From Oceaniglobus trochenteri (GTDB taxonomy: Bacteria > Pseudomonadota > Alphaproteobacteria > Rhodobacterales > Rhodobacteraceae): DNA of 64,000 bases. A program made the position numbers and the translations under genes. Numbering within the stretch: the first letter of the stretch is position 1; every line of letters starts with the position of its first letter. The stretch is taken from positions 124,001 through 188,000 of the forward strand of contig NZ_JACNMM010000005.1 in assembly GCF_020529025.1 (NCBI RefSeq), in the 5' to 3' direction. The notes beneath the pieces were generated by a model. It was not told where the DNA came from and made no database searches. It worked only from the letters and a program-made list of their open reading frames with translations. This document shows positions 53,682 through 62,080 of the stretch, piece after piece.

Positions 53682-54574
53682 TGGACCGTATCACCCTCAC
53701 CGACGACCTTTCGTTCAGCCGCATCGTCTATGGCATGTGGCGCCTCGGCGACGATTCCGACACCTCGCCCGACCATGTGCGCGCCAAGATCGAGGCCTGT
53801 CTTGACCAGGGGATCACCACCCTGGACCAGGCCGACATCTATGGCGGCTACATGGCGGAAGAGATCATGGGCGGCGCCCTGACGCCCCAGTTGCGCAACC
53901 GGCTTGAGATCGTGACGAAATGCGGCATCGTCGCCCCCGCCGGGCGCCACGCCTCGGCGCAGGTGAAACACTATGACACCTCGCGCGCCCATATCGAAAG
54001 CTCGGTCGATCATTCGCTGCGCCTGATGGGGATCGACCATATCGACCTGCTGCTGATCCACCGCCCCGACCCGTTCATGGACGCCGACGAAACCGGCGCG
54101 GCGCTGGATGACCTGGTGCAGTCGGGCAAGGTGCGCGCCGTCGGGGTCAGCAATTTCCGGCCACATGATTTTACCCTGCTGCAATCGGCCATGAAGACGC
54201 CCCTTGTCACCAACCAGATCGAAATGTCGCTGGGCCAGGTTGCGCCGTTCACCGATGGCGACCTGGCCTTCCTTCAGGAACGGCGCATCGCGCCGATGGC
54301 GTGGTCGCCCCTGGGCGGCGGGGCGCTGATGACCGGCAAGGGCGGGCATGGCCCCTTGCGCACCGCGCTGGCGGCGCTGGCCCGCGAACAGGGCGTCGAC
54401 ATGGCCGCCGTGGCCGTGGCCTGGCTGCTGGCACATCCGGCGCGGATCATGCCGGTGATGGGCACGAACAACATCAACAGGATCAAGGTCTTGTCGGATG
54501 CCGCCAAGGTCGATCTGGACCGGCAGGCCTGGTATCAGCTCTACACCCTCGCCCTGGGCCGCGAGGTGGCCTGA
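53681..54574 (+). CDS. Aldo/keto reductase, YdhF-like
   Basis: 297 aa NAD(P)H-dependent AKR. The catalytic tetrad is in place: Asp and Tyr in TLDQADIYGGYMAEE, Lys in IVTKCGIV, His in LLIHRPDPFMD. Family blocks VRAVGVSNFRPHDF, NQIEMSLG, PMAWSPLGGGAL and PVMGTNNINRIK follow the E. coli YdhF pattern. Coupled to the LLM gene (TGATG) and 2 bp from the flavin reductase: likely reduces an aldehyde or ketone released by the monooxygenase. Confidence 0.9.
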   Translation: MDRITLTDDLSFSRIVYGMWRLGDDSDTSPDHVRAKIEACLDQGITTLDQADIYGGYMAEEIMGGALTPQLRNRLEIVTKCGIVAPAGRHASAQVKHYDTSRAHIESSVDHSLRLMGIDHIDLLLIHRPDPFMDADETGAALDDLVQSGKVRAVGVSNFRPHDFTLLQSAMKTPLVTNQIEMSLGQVAPFTDGDLAFLQERRIAPMAWSPLGGGALMTGKGGHGPLRTALAALAREQGVDMAAVAVAWLLAHPARIMPVMGTNNINRIKVLSDAAKVDLDRQAWYQLYTLALGREVA

Positions 54575-54576
54575 GC

Positions 54577-55080
54577 ATGGCCGAGCCGCACCATTTCGTA
54601 CCCGGCCCCGATACCTCGCGCGCGTTCCGCGATGCCCTGGGGCAGTTCGCCACCGGCGTGACCGTGGTGACGACCGCCACGCCCGACGGCCCTCTGGGGA
54701 TCACCGCCAACAGCTTTGCCAGCGTATCACTTGACCCGCCGCTGGTGCTGTGGTCGCCCGCCCGCGCCGCGCGCCGCTTTCCGGTCTACGAGGCGGCGCA
54801 GCATTTCGCCATCCACGTCATGGGGGCCGAGCAGGCCGGGCTGTGCAACGCCTTCGTGCGCGACGGTGCGGCCTTTGGCGATCTCGACTGGGCGCCGGGG
54901 CCTTCGGGCGCCCCGCTGATCGAAGGGTGCCTCGCACGGTTCGAATGCGAACGCTATGCCGTCCACGATGGCGGCGATCACGCGATCATCGTCGGCCGGG
55001 TGCTGAACGCCCAGTCGCGCCCCGGTGCACCGCTGGTCTTTTCGGCCGGGCAGTATGGCGGCCATTCGCCGCTGGAGTGA
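54577..55080 (+). CDS. Flavin reductase (FMN) of the two-component monooxygenase
   Basis: 167-residue flavin reductase-like domain: RAFRDALGQFATGVTVVTTATPDGPLGITANSFASVSLDPPLVLWSP and the CxRFEC-type strand CLARFECERYAVHDGGDHAIIVGRVL. ATG 54577 sits 2 bp after the AKR stop; the frame is open further upstream inside the AKR gene. Supplies FMNH2 to the LLM enzyme two genes upstream, as in SsuE/SsuD-type pairs though of a different reductase family. Confidence 0.9.
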   Translation: MAEPHHFVPGPDTSRAFRDALGQFATGVTVVTTATPDGPLGITANSFASVSLDPPLVLWSPARAARRFPVYEAAQHFAIHVMGAEQAGLCNAFVRDGAAFGDLDWAPGPSGAPLIEGCLARFECERYAVHDGGDHAIIVGRVLNAQSRPGAPLVFSAGQYGGHSPLE

Positions 55081-55137
55081 TCGCGCCTTTGCCCTGTTCC
55101 CTGCCCGCCGCCATGCTAGGTATCGGAGGGGCCAAGG

Positions 55138-55806
55138 ATGGGGTTGCCGGTGTTAAGCGTCGAAAACGTCACGAAAACCTGGGGAAGCGGCGCCGAGGCC
55201 CATACCGTGCTGCGGGGCGTCGACCTGTCGCTGAAGGCCGGCGCGTCTCTGGCGCTGACGGGGGAAAGCGGCTCGGGCAAAAGCACCCTTCTGCATCTGA
55301 TCGCGGGCCTCGATCATGCCGACGGCGGGCAGATCACCATCGACGGTCAGAGGATGACGGCGCTTGACGATGCCGGGCGCGCGGCCCTGCGGCGCAGCAC
55401 CGTGGGCGTGGTGTTTCAGCAGTTCAACCTGATCCCCTCGCTGAACGTCTTTGACAACATCGCCTTCCAGGCGCGGCTGGCCGGGCGGGCCGATGCCCCA
55501 TGGGCCGCCAGCCTGGCCCGCCGCCTGGGGCTTGAGGATCACCTGCGCAAGTTCCCCGAGCAGCTTTCTGGCGGGCAGCAGCAAAGGGTGGCCATCGCCC
55601 GCACCCTGGCCGCGCGCCCGCGCCTTGTGCTGGCGGACGAACCCACCGGCAACCTTGACGAGGACACCGGAGAGCGGGTGCTGGACCTGATGCTGGGCCT
55701 TGTGGGCGAAACCGGAACGGCGCTATTGATGGTCACCCATTCGCCCCGCCTGGCGGCGCGGCTGGACGCTCGGGCGCATCTGGAACGCGGGCGGATCACG
55801 GGATGA
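55138..55806 (+). CDS. ABC transporter ATP-binding protein, LolD/MacB type
   Basis: 222 aa: Walker A GESGSGKSTLLHL, Q-loop VVFQQFNLIPSLNVFDNI, signature LSGGQQQRVAIARTLA, Walker B LVLADEPTGNLDE, His switch VTHSPRLA. The QFNLIPSLNV segment is typical of ATPases that partner FtsX-like permeases. ATG 55138 follows GGAGG. ATGA overlap with the permease gene. Together with the lipocalin gene it resembles attEFGH. Confidence 0.93.
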   Translation: MGLPVLSVENVTKTWGSGAEAHTVLRGVDLSLKAGASLALTGESGSGKSTLLHLIAGLDHADGGQITIDGQRMTALDDAGRAALRRSTVGVVFQQFNLIPSLNVFDNIAFQARLAGRADAPWAASLARRLGLEDHLRKFPEQLSGGQQQRVAIARTLAARPRLVLADEPTGNLDEDTGERVLDLMLGLVGETGTALLMVTHSPRLAARLDARAHLERGRITG

Positions 55807-58208
55807 GGCGCGCCGCCCTGCATGCCCTGCTGTCGCACTGGCGGCGGCGGCCCTTCCAGCTCCTTACCCTGGTGCTGGGGCTGGCGACGGCCACGGCGCT
55901 ATGGTCGGGGGTGCAGGCCATCAACGCCGAGGCGCGCGACAGCTATGATCGCGCCGCCAGTGCCCTTGGCCCCGCCCCCCGCGCCACGATCACCACGCCC
56001 GACCGCACGCCGATGGACATGGCGCAGTTCATCGCGCTGCGCCGGGCCGGATGGCTGGTCAGCCCGGTTGTCGAAGGCACCATCGCCACCCAGGGCGGTC
56101 CGCTGCGCATCATAGGGATCGACCCCTTCACCCTGCCCCTGGCCGATCTGCCCTCCGGCGCGGGGGATGATGCCCTGACGGCCAGCTTCATCGGCGACAC
56201 AGGCCCGTTGATCGTGGCGCCCGAAACCGCCGCGCGCCTGGCGGGGGCCGTGCTGCCGCCGCTGATCGCGCGTCAGGGCGTGGCGCCCAGCCTTGCCTAT
56301 GCCGATCTTCCGGTCGCACAGGCGCTTCTGGAGATGACGGGCCGGATCAGCCGCCTTGTCGTTCTCGACCGCCAGCCCCTGCGCCGCCCCGCGCTGTCGG
56401 ATGTCGCACCCGGGCTGGTTCTGAACGCACCGGAGGATGGCACCGACATGGCGGGGCTGACCGACAGTTTTCACCTGAACCTCACCGCCTTCGGGCTGCT
56501 GTCCTTCGCGGTGGGGCTGTTCATCGTGCGCGGCACCATCGGCCTTGCCTTCGAGCAACGCCGCCCGGTCTTTCGCACCCTGCGCGCCCTGGGCCTGCCC
56601 GCCCGCAGCCTTCTGGCGCTGCTGCTGGGCGAACTGCTGGTGCTGGCGCTGCTTTCGGGCGCTTTGGGAATCGCGCTGGGATACCTGGTGGCCAGCGCCC
56701 TGATCCCCGATGTGGCGGCCACCCTGCGCGGGCTTTACGGCGCCTCGGTCGAAGGCACGCTGTCGATCCGCCCCATCTGGTGGGCCAGCGGCCTGGCCAT
56801 CGCGGTTCTTGGCACCGGCTTGGCAGCCATATCGTCGCTGTGGCAGGTGGCGCGGCTGCCGCTGCTGGCGCCCGCCCAGCCCCGCGCCTGGGCGCGCGCG
56901 TCAGAATCTGCGCTGGCCTGGCAGGGCGGCGCGGCGGTTTTCCTGGCGCTGCTCTCGGCCGCGACGCTGACCTTCGGCAGCGGGTTGATCGCCGCCTTCG
57001 TGATGCTGGGCGCGCTGTTGATCGCGGCGGCGCTGGCCCTGCCGCTGGTGCTTTACGCGGTGATGGCGCTGGGGGCGCGGCTGGCGCGGGCCCCGCTGGT
57101 GCAATGGTTCTGGGCCGACACGCGCCAGCAACTGCCGGGCCTGTCGCTGGCTTTGATGGCGCTTTTGCTGGCGCTGGCGGCCAATATCGGTGTCGGCACC
57201 ATGGTGTCGAGCTTTCGGCTGACCTTTACCGGCTGGCTGGATCAACGGCTGGCCTCGGAACTTTACGTCACCGCCGAGACCGACGCGCAGGCCCGCGCCC
57301 TGCAAACCTTCCTGACGGGCAAGACCGAGGCGGTTCTGCCGATCTGGCATATCGACGCAACCCTGGCCGGGCAGCCGGGCGAAATCTACGGTGTAGCCGA
57401 TCACCTCACCTATCGCGACAACTGGCCCCTGATCGCACGCACCCCCGACCTGTGGGACAGGCTGGCGCGGGGCGAAGGGGTGCTGGTGAACGAACAACTG
57501 GCGCGGCGGGCCGGGCTCTGGCCCGGGGCCAATGTGGCGCTGCGCGACTGGAACCCGCCGGTGCTTGGTGTCTACAGCGATTATGGCAACCCCCTTGGGC
57601 AGGTCCTGGTGGGGATCGACAGCCTTGTCGCCCGCTATCCCGAGGTCGAGCGTTTGCAGTTCGGGCTGCGGGTTGCGCCGGGGCAGATCGACGGGCTGCG
57701 CGATGCGCTGATCGCCGATTTCGGCCTGCCCGCCGACCGGATTGTCGATCAGACCTCGATCAAGGCCTTTTCGCTGGGGGTGTTCGAACGCACCTTCACC
57801 GTCTCGCGGGCGCTGAACGTGCTGACGCTTTCGGTCGCGGGCTTTGCCATCCTCACCTCGCTTCTGACGCTGGCGGCCATGCGCCTGCCGCAACTGGCGC
57901 CGGTCTGGGCGCTAGGGGTGGCGCGGCGGCGGCTGGCGCGGCTCGAGCTTTTGCGCGCGCTGGTGCTGGCAGGGCTGACCTTTGTCTGCGCGGTGCCGGT
58001 GGGGCTGTTGCTGGCCTGGGTGCTGCTGGCGGTGATCAACGTTGAGGCGTTCGGCTGGCGGCTGCCGCTGTTCCTGTTCCCGCGCGACTGGCTGTGGCTG
58101 GGGCTGCTGTCGCTGCTGGCGGCGGGCGCGGCGGCGCTTTTTCCGGCGGTCCGGATCGCGCGCATGCCGCCTGCGCGCCTGTTGCAGGTCTTTGCCCATG
58201 AACGGTAA
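55803..58208 (+). CDS. FtsX-like ABC permease (801 aa)
   Basis: MacB/LolCE-type permease of double length: TM1 near residue 15 (FQLLTLVLGLATATALWSGV), a periplasmic domain, three spans (LLSFAVGLFIVRGTIGLAFEQRR, ALLLGELLVLALLSGALGIALGYLV, SGLAIAVLGTGLAAISSLWQVARLP), central spans near 380-430, a second periplasmic domain and three C-terminal spans (LSVAGFAILTSLLTLAAMRLPQL, GLLSLLAAGAAALFPAVRIARMPPARLLQVF). Likely moves lipids, lipoproteins or a small hydrophobic molecule. The stop overlaps the next gene by 11 bp. Confidence 0.9.
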   Translation: MRRAALHALLSHWRRRPFQLLTLVLGLATATALWSGVQAINAEARDSYDRAASALGPAPRATITTPDRTPMDMAQFIALRRAGWLVSPVVEGTIATQGGPLRIIGIDPFTLPLADLPSGAGDDALTASFIGDTGPLIVAPETAARLAGAVLPPLIARQGVAPSLAYADLPVAQALLEMTGRISRLVVLDRQPLRRPALSDVAPGLVLNAPEDGTDMAGLTDSFHLNLTAFGLLSFAVGLFIVRGTIGLAFEQRRPVFRTLRALGLPARSLLALLLGELLVLALLSGALGIALGYLVASALIPDVAATLRGLYGASVEGTLSIRPIWWASGLAIAVLGTGLAAISSLWQVARLPLLAPAQPRAWARASESALAWQGGAAVFLALLSAATLTFGSGLIAAFVMLGALLIAAALALPLVLYAVMALGARLARAPLVQWFWADTRQQLPGLSLALMALLLALAANIGVGTMVSSFRLTFTGWLDQRLASELYVTAETDAQARALQTFLTGKTEAVLPIWHIDATLAGQPGEIYGVADHLTYRDNWPLIARTPDLWDRLARGEGVLVNEQLARRAGLWPGANVALRDWNPPVLGVYSDYGNPLGQVLVGIDSLVARYPEVERLQFGLRVAPGQIDGLRDALIADFGLPADRIVDQTSIKAFSLGVFERTFTVSRALNVLTLSVAGFAILTSLLTLAAMRLPQLAPVWALGVARRRLARLELLRALVLAGLTFVCAVPVGLLLAWVLLAVINVEAFGWRLPLFLFPRDWLWLGLLSLLAAGAAALFPAVRIARMPPARLLQVFAHER

Positions 58209-59298
58209 GCGACAGCGCAGCTTGCGGCGGCGGACCCTCCGGGGGGGATATTTGCCGGACCAAAGATGGAGGGGGCTGGTCCTTGCCCTTGGCCTTGTGT
58301 TCTGGGCGGGCGGTGTTCTGGCGCAGGGGTTCGCCGGGCTTGGCGCGCGCGAGGATGGCTATGCACAGGTGGCGCCGGGGGCCTTCGATTTTCCCGCCGA
58401 CCACGGGGCGCATCCCGGGTTCCGGATCGAGTGGTGGTATATCACCGCCAACCTGACCGGAGAGGACGGGACAGAATACGGCGTGCAGTGGACGCTCTTC
58501 CGCTCGGCCCTGCGGCCCGGGGGGATGGTGGACCAGCAGGCCTGGATGGGCCACGCGGCCCTGACCACGCCGGACCGCCATTTCGTGGCCGAGAGGCTGG
58601 GGCGCGGTGGCACCGGCCAGGCGGGGGTTTCGGGCGAAGAGGTTTTTTCGGCCTGGATCGACGAATGGGCCATGGCGGGGCGCGACATCGGCACTGTCGA
58701 CCTTGTCGCACAGGGGCCGGATTTTGCCTATGAACTGCGGCTGGCCGCCGAGGGGCCGCTGGTTGCCCAAGGCAAGGCGGGCTTTTCGGTGAAATCGGCC
58801 AGCGGTCAGGCAAGCCGCTATTACTCCCAGCCGTTCTATGGCGTTGATGGGGTTCTGACCCTGCCCGAGGGGCCGGTAGCCGTGACTGGTCAGGCCTGGC
58901 TGGACCGGGAATGGTCATCGCAGCTTCTGGATGCGGATCAGAGCGGGTGGGACTGGGTGTCGTTGCATTTCGACAGCGGGGCCAAGCTTATGGGGTTCGT
59001 GCTGCGCGACGGCGGGGGCGGCTTCACCTCGGCCACCTGGATTGCGCCGGATGGAACGCCCACCCCCTACGGCGACGGCGACCTGACGATGACACCTCTG
59101 GAGCGGCACCGGGTGGCGGAGCGGGATGTGCCGGTGGTTTGGCGCGTGGAATTGCCGGCACGGGCCGTGGATGTGACGATAACCGCGATGAACCGTGATG
59201 CCTGGATGCCCACATTGGTGCCCTATTGGGAAGGCCCGGTGACGATCAAGGGCAGCCACCAAGGGCGCGGATACCTGGAGATGACGGGATATGACTGA
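58198..59298 (+). CDS. Secreted lipocalin/CrtC-like protein (AttH-type)
   Basis: 366 aa from ATG 58198, the only ATG before the signal peptide (WRGLVLALGLVFWAGGVLAQ). Mature protein matches the CrtC/lipocalin-9 family: HPGFRIEWWYITANLTGEDGTEYGVQWTLFRSAL, FGVDGVLTLPEGPVAVTGQAWLDREWSSQLLDADQSGWDWVSLHFDSGAKLMGFVLRD, PYWEGPVTIKGSHQGRGYLEMTGYD. This is the AttH partner of the preceding ABC transporter. The residues between start and signal peptide (LRGGYLPDQRW) are encoded by a dispersed repeat, so the true start may be a later TTG (58252). Confidence 0.82.
   Translation: MNGKRQRSLRRRTLRGGYLPDQRWRGLVLALGLVFWAGGVLAQGFAGLGAREDGYAQVAPGAFDFPADHGAHPGFRIEWWYITANLTGEDGTEYGVQWTLFRSALRPGGMVDQQAWMGHAALTTPDRHFVAERLGRGGTGQAGVSGEEVFSAWIDEWAMAGRDIGTVDLVAQGPDFAYELRLAAEGPLVAQGKAGFSVKSASGQASRYYSQPFYGVDGVLTLPEGPVAVTGQAWLDREWSSQLLDADQSGWDWVSLHFDSGAKLMGFVLRDGGGGFTSATWIAPDGTPTPYGDGDLTMTPLERHRVAERDVPVVWRVELPARAVDVTITAMNRDAWMPTLVPYWEGPVTIKGSHQGRGYLEMTGYD
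58241..58271 (+). repeat. Dispersed 3'-end motif, copy 5 (type 2), inside a CDS 5' region
   Basis: GGATATTTGCCGGACCAAAG then ATGGAG, 32 bp past the permease stop. Same type as copy 4, in the same orientation relative to the preceding gene, but it overlaps the predicted N-terminus of the lipocalin-like protein. Confidence 0.6.
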
Positions 59299-59842
59299 CT
59301 TTGCGACGCCCGGGCAGATGCTGGACCACGCCTGGGCGCAGATGGAGCGGGCGATGGAGCATCCCGACTCCCCCTGCCGCCTTGCCACCCTGGCAACCCT
59401 GGGCAATGGGGCCGAGGCGCGCATGGTCGTGCTGCGCCACGCGGATCAGGGCCAGGGCGTGGTGGAGATTCACAGCGATGCGGCCGCCGCGAAGGTGGCA
59501 CAGCTGCGCCGCGACCCGCGCGGCAGCCTTGTGTTCTGGATGCCCGGCGACAGGTTCCAGATCCGTCTGCGCGTGCATTTTACCGTGCTGACCGGCAGCG
59601 AGGCCGGGTCGCACTGGGGCGCGCTGTCGGATGGTGCGCGCCGCGCCTATGGCGGGGTGCCCCTGCCCGGGGAAGAGATGACAGGGCCCACCGACCACCG
59701 GCCCGAAGCGCGCCAGGACAGGTTTGCCGTCCTGCGGGGCCAGGTTGAGCAGATCGACATGCTGCACCTGGGCGATCCGCATCGCCGGGCGCTGTTCACC
59801 GCCTCGGCGAGCGGGTTTGCAGGGGGCTGGATCGCCCCCTGA
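59291..59842 (+). CDS. PNPOx-like flavin-binding protein
   Basis: 183 aa of the pyridoxamine 5'-phosphate oxidase-like split-barrel family: PCRLATLATLGNGAEARMVVLRHADQGQGVVEIHSDAAAAKVAQLRRDPRGSLVFWMPGDRFQIRLRVHFTVLTG; Arg and Lys/Ser positions fit FMN binding. It is not PdxH proper (C-terminal signature absent). Overlaps the lipocalin-like gene by 8 bp. Its link to the exporter is unclear. Confidence 0.82.
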   Translation: MTDFATPGQMLDHAWAQMERAMEHPDSPCRLATLATLGNGAEARMVVLRHADQGQGVVEIHSDAAAAKVAQLRRDPRGSLVFWMPGDRFQIRLRVHFTVLTGSEAGSHWGALSDGARRAYGGVPLPGEEMTGPTDHRPEARQDRFAVLRGQVEQIDMLHLGDPHRRALFTASASGFAGGWIAP

Positions 59843-59845
59843 CCG

Positions 59846-61150
59846 CTATTCCGCCGCCACCGCGCCGGGGTTGTTGGGGTGGGTCGTCCAGTTGGCGTAT
59901 TCCTTGTCTACAACCTTGCCGGTGCGCGGATCGGTCTGGCCGGGCGCCATCGCTTCCAGCGTGATGCAATCCTCCACCGGGCAGACGTTGACGCAGAGAT
60001 TGCAGGCCACGCATTCCTCGTCAATGACGGTGAAGGTGCGGTCATCGGACATGGCGATGGCCTGGTGGCTGGTATCCTCGCAGGCGGCAAAGCAGCGGCC
60101 GCACTTGATGCAAAGGTCCTGGTCGATCTTCGCCTTGGCGACGTAGTTGAGGTTGAGGAACTGCCAGTCGGTCACATTGGGCACGGCGCGGCCCGACACC
60201 TGGGCGACCGAGGTATAGCCCTTTTCGTCCATCCATTGCGACAGGCCCGATTTCATCTCGGAGACGATCTTGAAGCCATAGGTCATGGCGGCGGTGCAGA
60301 CCTGCACGTTGCCCGCCCCCAGTGCCATGAATTCGGCCGCGTCGCGCCATGTGGTCACGCCGCCAATGCCCGAGATCGGGATGCCGTTGCATTCGGGGTC
60401 GCGGGCGATGTCGGCCACCATGTGCAGGGCGATGGGTTTCACCGCCGGGCCGCAATAGCCCCCGTGCGATCCCTTGCCGTCGATGCTGGGTTCGGGCGAC
60501 ATGCTGTCAAGATCGACCGAGGTGATCGAATTGATGGTGTTGATCAGGCTGACCGCATCGGCCCCGCCCCGCACTGCCGCACGGGCCGAGGTGCGCACGT
60601 CGGTGATGTTGGGGGTCAGCTTCACGATCACCGGCATGCGGGTGTTTTGCTTGCACCAGCGGGCGACCATTTCGACGTATTCGGGCACCTGGCCCACGGC
60701 GCTGCCCATGCCCCGCTCGCTCATCCCGTGCGGACAGCCGAAGTTCAGCTCGATCCCGTCGGCGCCGGTGTCCTCGACATGGGGCAGGATCGCCTTCCAG
60801 GCCGCCTCTTCGCAGGGAACCATGATCGACACCACCATGGCACGGTCGGGCCAGTCGCGTTTCACCTGCTTGATCTCGCGCAGGTTCACCTCCAACGGCC
60901 GGTCGGTGATCAGTTCGATGTTGTTCAGCCCCAGAAGCCGGCGGTCGGCCCCCCAGATCGCGCCATAGCGCGGGCCGTTGACGTTGACGACGGGCGGGCC
61001 TTCTTCGCCCAATGTCTTCCAGACCACGCCGCCCCAGCCGGCCTTGAAGGCGCGCACGACGTTATAGGCCTTGTCGGTGGGTGGTGCCGAGGCCAGCCAG
61101 AACGGGTTGGGCGACTTTATACCGACGAAGTTTGTTGAAAGATCAGCCAT
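59846..61150 (-). CDS. preA: NAD-dependent dihydropyrimidine dehydrogenase subunit PreA
   Basis: Reduces uracil and thymine in reductive pyrimidine catabolism, together with PreT. 434 aa: FMN TIM barrel (NFVGIKSPNPFWLASAPPTDKAYNVVRAFKAGWGGVVWKTLG, GIELNFGCPHGMSERGMG, PVIVKLTPNITDV, ISGIGGVTTWRDAAEFMALGAGNVQVCTAAM) and a C-terminal 2[4Fe-4S] ferredoxin domain with CIKCGRCFAAC and CVACNLCVNVCPVEDCI. Directly abuts the VOC gene and closes the operon. The following pathway genes (hydantoinase/dihydropyrimidinase) are not in this window. Confidence 0.95.
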   Translation of the reverse strand: MADLSTNFVGIKSPNPFWLASAPPTDKAYNVVRAFKAGWGGVVWKTLGEEGPPVVNVNGPRYGAIWGADRRLLGLNNIELITDRPLEVNLREIKQVKRDWPDRAMVVSIMVPCEEAAWKAILPHVEDTGADGIELNFGCPHGMSERGMGSAVGQVPEYVEMVARWCKQNTRMPVIVKLTPNITDVRTSARAAVRGGADAVSLINTINSITSVDLDSMSPEPSIDGKGSHGGYCGPAVKPIALHMVADIARDPECNGIPISGIGGVTTWRDAAEFMALGAGNVQVCTAAMTYGFKIVSEMKSGLSQWMDEKGYTSVAQVSGRAVPNVTDWQFLNLNYVAKAKIDQDLCIKCGRCFAACEDTSHQAIAMSDDRTFTVIDEECVACNLCVNVCPVEDCITLEAMAPGQTDPRTGKVVDKEYANWTTHPNNPGAVAAE

Positions 61151-61537
61151 TTATGCGTCTCCCTTGAAGGATTCCAGCAAGATTACATTGCCCTCGGTGT
61201 CTTCGATCAGGGCGTATCGCACGCCCGGTTGCCAGGGCGCATCGTCGGGGCCATCGCGCAGCGTCACGCCATCGGTCTTCAAACCACCGACCTCGGCATC
61301 GACATCGTCACAGACCAGCACGAGGGCGGGCCGTTCCTTGGCAACCGACATTTCGCTGGCCTTGGCGAACTGGATCATGGTTTCGGCCCCCGGGATCTGC
61401 AGGAAGATCCAGCGCCAGTCTTCGCCATAGGTGGCATCGGTATGCACCGTCATGCCAAGGCGATCACGATAGAAGGCAATCGCGCGGTCCTGGTCGTGAA
61501 CGGGGATCGACATGAAGTTTATGCGCGTAACAGGCAT
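61151..61537 (-). CDS. VOC-family protein in the preT-preA operon
   Basis: 128 aa vicinal-oxygen-chelate protein: TRINFMSIPVHDQDRAIAFYRDRLGMTVHTDATYGEDWRWIFLQIPGAETMIQFAK, then ERPALVLVCDDVDAEVGGLKTDGV and YALIEDTEGNVILLESF. ATG 61537 follows AGGAG; upstream in-frame extension overlaps the preceding gene and lacks family similarity. No gap to preA. Metal-ligand positions are only partly kept, so an enzymatic role is uncertain. Confidence 0.85.
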   Translation of the reverse strand: MPVTRINFMSIPVHDQDRAIAFYRDRLGMTVHTDATYGEDWRWIFLQIPGAETMIQFAKASEMSVAKERPALVLVCDDVDAEVGGLKTDGVTLRDGPDDAPWQPGVRYALIEDTEGNVILLESFKGDA

Positions 61538-61551
61538 GGGCGACACTCCTC

Positions 61552-62076
61552 TCAGGCGGCGGGGGCAAGGGTTGTCGGGTCGATGCCTGCATCGCTCAGC
61601 CGTTCGGTGGAACGGGCGACGGCCCCCTCGCTGAACTTGTCGGCATGGCGCATCACCACCGCCTCGGCCGTCAGTTCGGGAAAGTGGCGGGCGATCAGCT
61701 CCTCGAAGCGTTCGCTGGGGCTGTCCTTGCTCACCAGTTTGTCCATCGCCGGGACCATGCCCAGTTTCTGGATGTCGCGCCGCAGGAAGCTGAGCCGCAC
61801 CGTCTTGCCGGCATCGTCGCGCTTGATTTCCTCGATTGCGTTGATGGCCGACCACATCCCGTGCTCGACGCTGCCCGGGTCGCCTTCGGCCTGGACATGG
61901 GCCAGCCGCTTGAAGGCGGCATCGTGCACCTTTTCCACCCCTTTCAGCCGGGCATTTGCCATCATGCGGCGCAGGCCCTCGGGGGCCTCCATCTTCTTGA
62001 CCGCCGCCAATGCCGCGTCGATCTGCTGAGCGGTGGGGGGTGGCGGTTTCTTCTTCGGCGTCAGTGTCTTGACCAT
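61552..62076 (-). CDS. Unknown conserved helical protein in the preT-preA operon
   Basis: 174-residue soluble helical protein I do not recognise. A Lys/Pro start (MVKTLTPKKKPPPPTAQQ) leads to helices with VKKMEAPEGLRRMMANARLKGVEKVHDAAFKRL, AINAIEEIKRDDAGKTVRLSFLRRDIQKLGMVPAMDKLVSKDSPSERFEELIARHFPELTAEAVVMRHADKF. No Cys, no signal, no membrane span. It lies 4 bp after preT and 14 bp before the VOC gene, so it is surely co-transcribed with preTA. Confidence 0.75.
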   Translation of the reverse strand: MVKTLTPKKKPPPPTAQQIDAALAAVKKMEAPEGLRRMMANARLKGVEKVHDAAFKRLAHVQAEGDPGSVEHGMWSAINAIEEIKRDDAGKTVRLSFLRRDIQKLGMVPAMDKLVSKDSPSERFEELIARHFPELTAEAVVMRHADKFSEGAVARSTERLSDAGIDPTTLAPAA

Positions 62077-62080
62077 GGGT

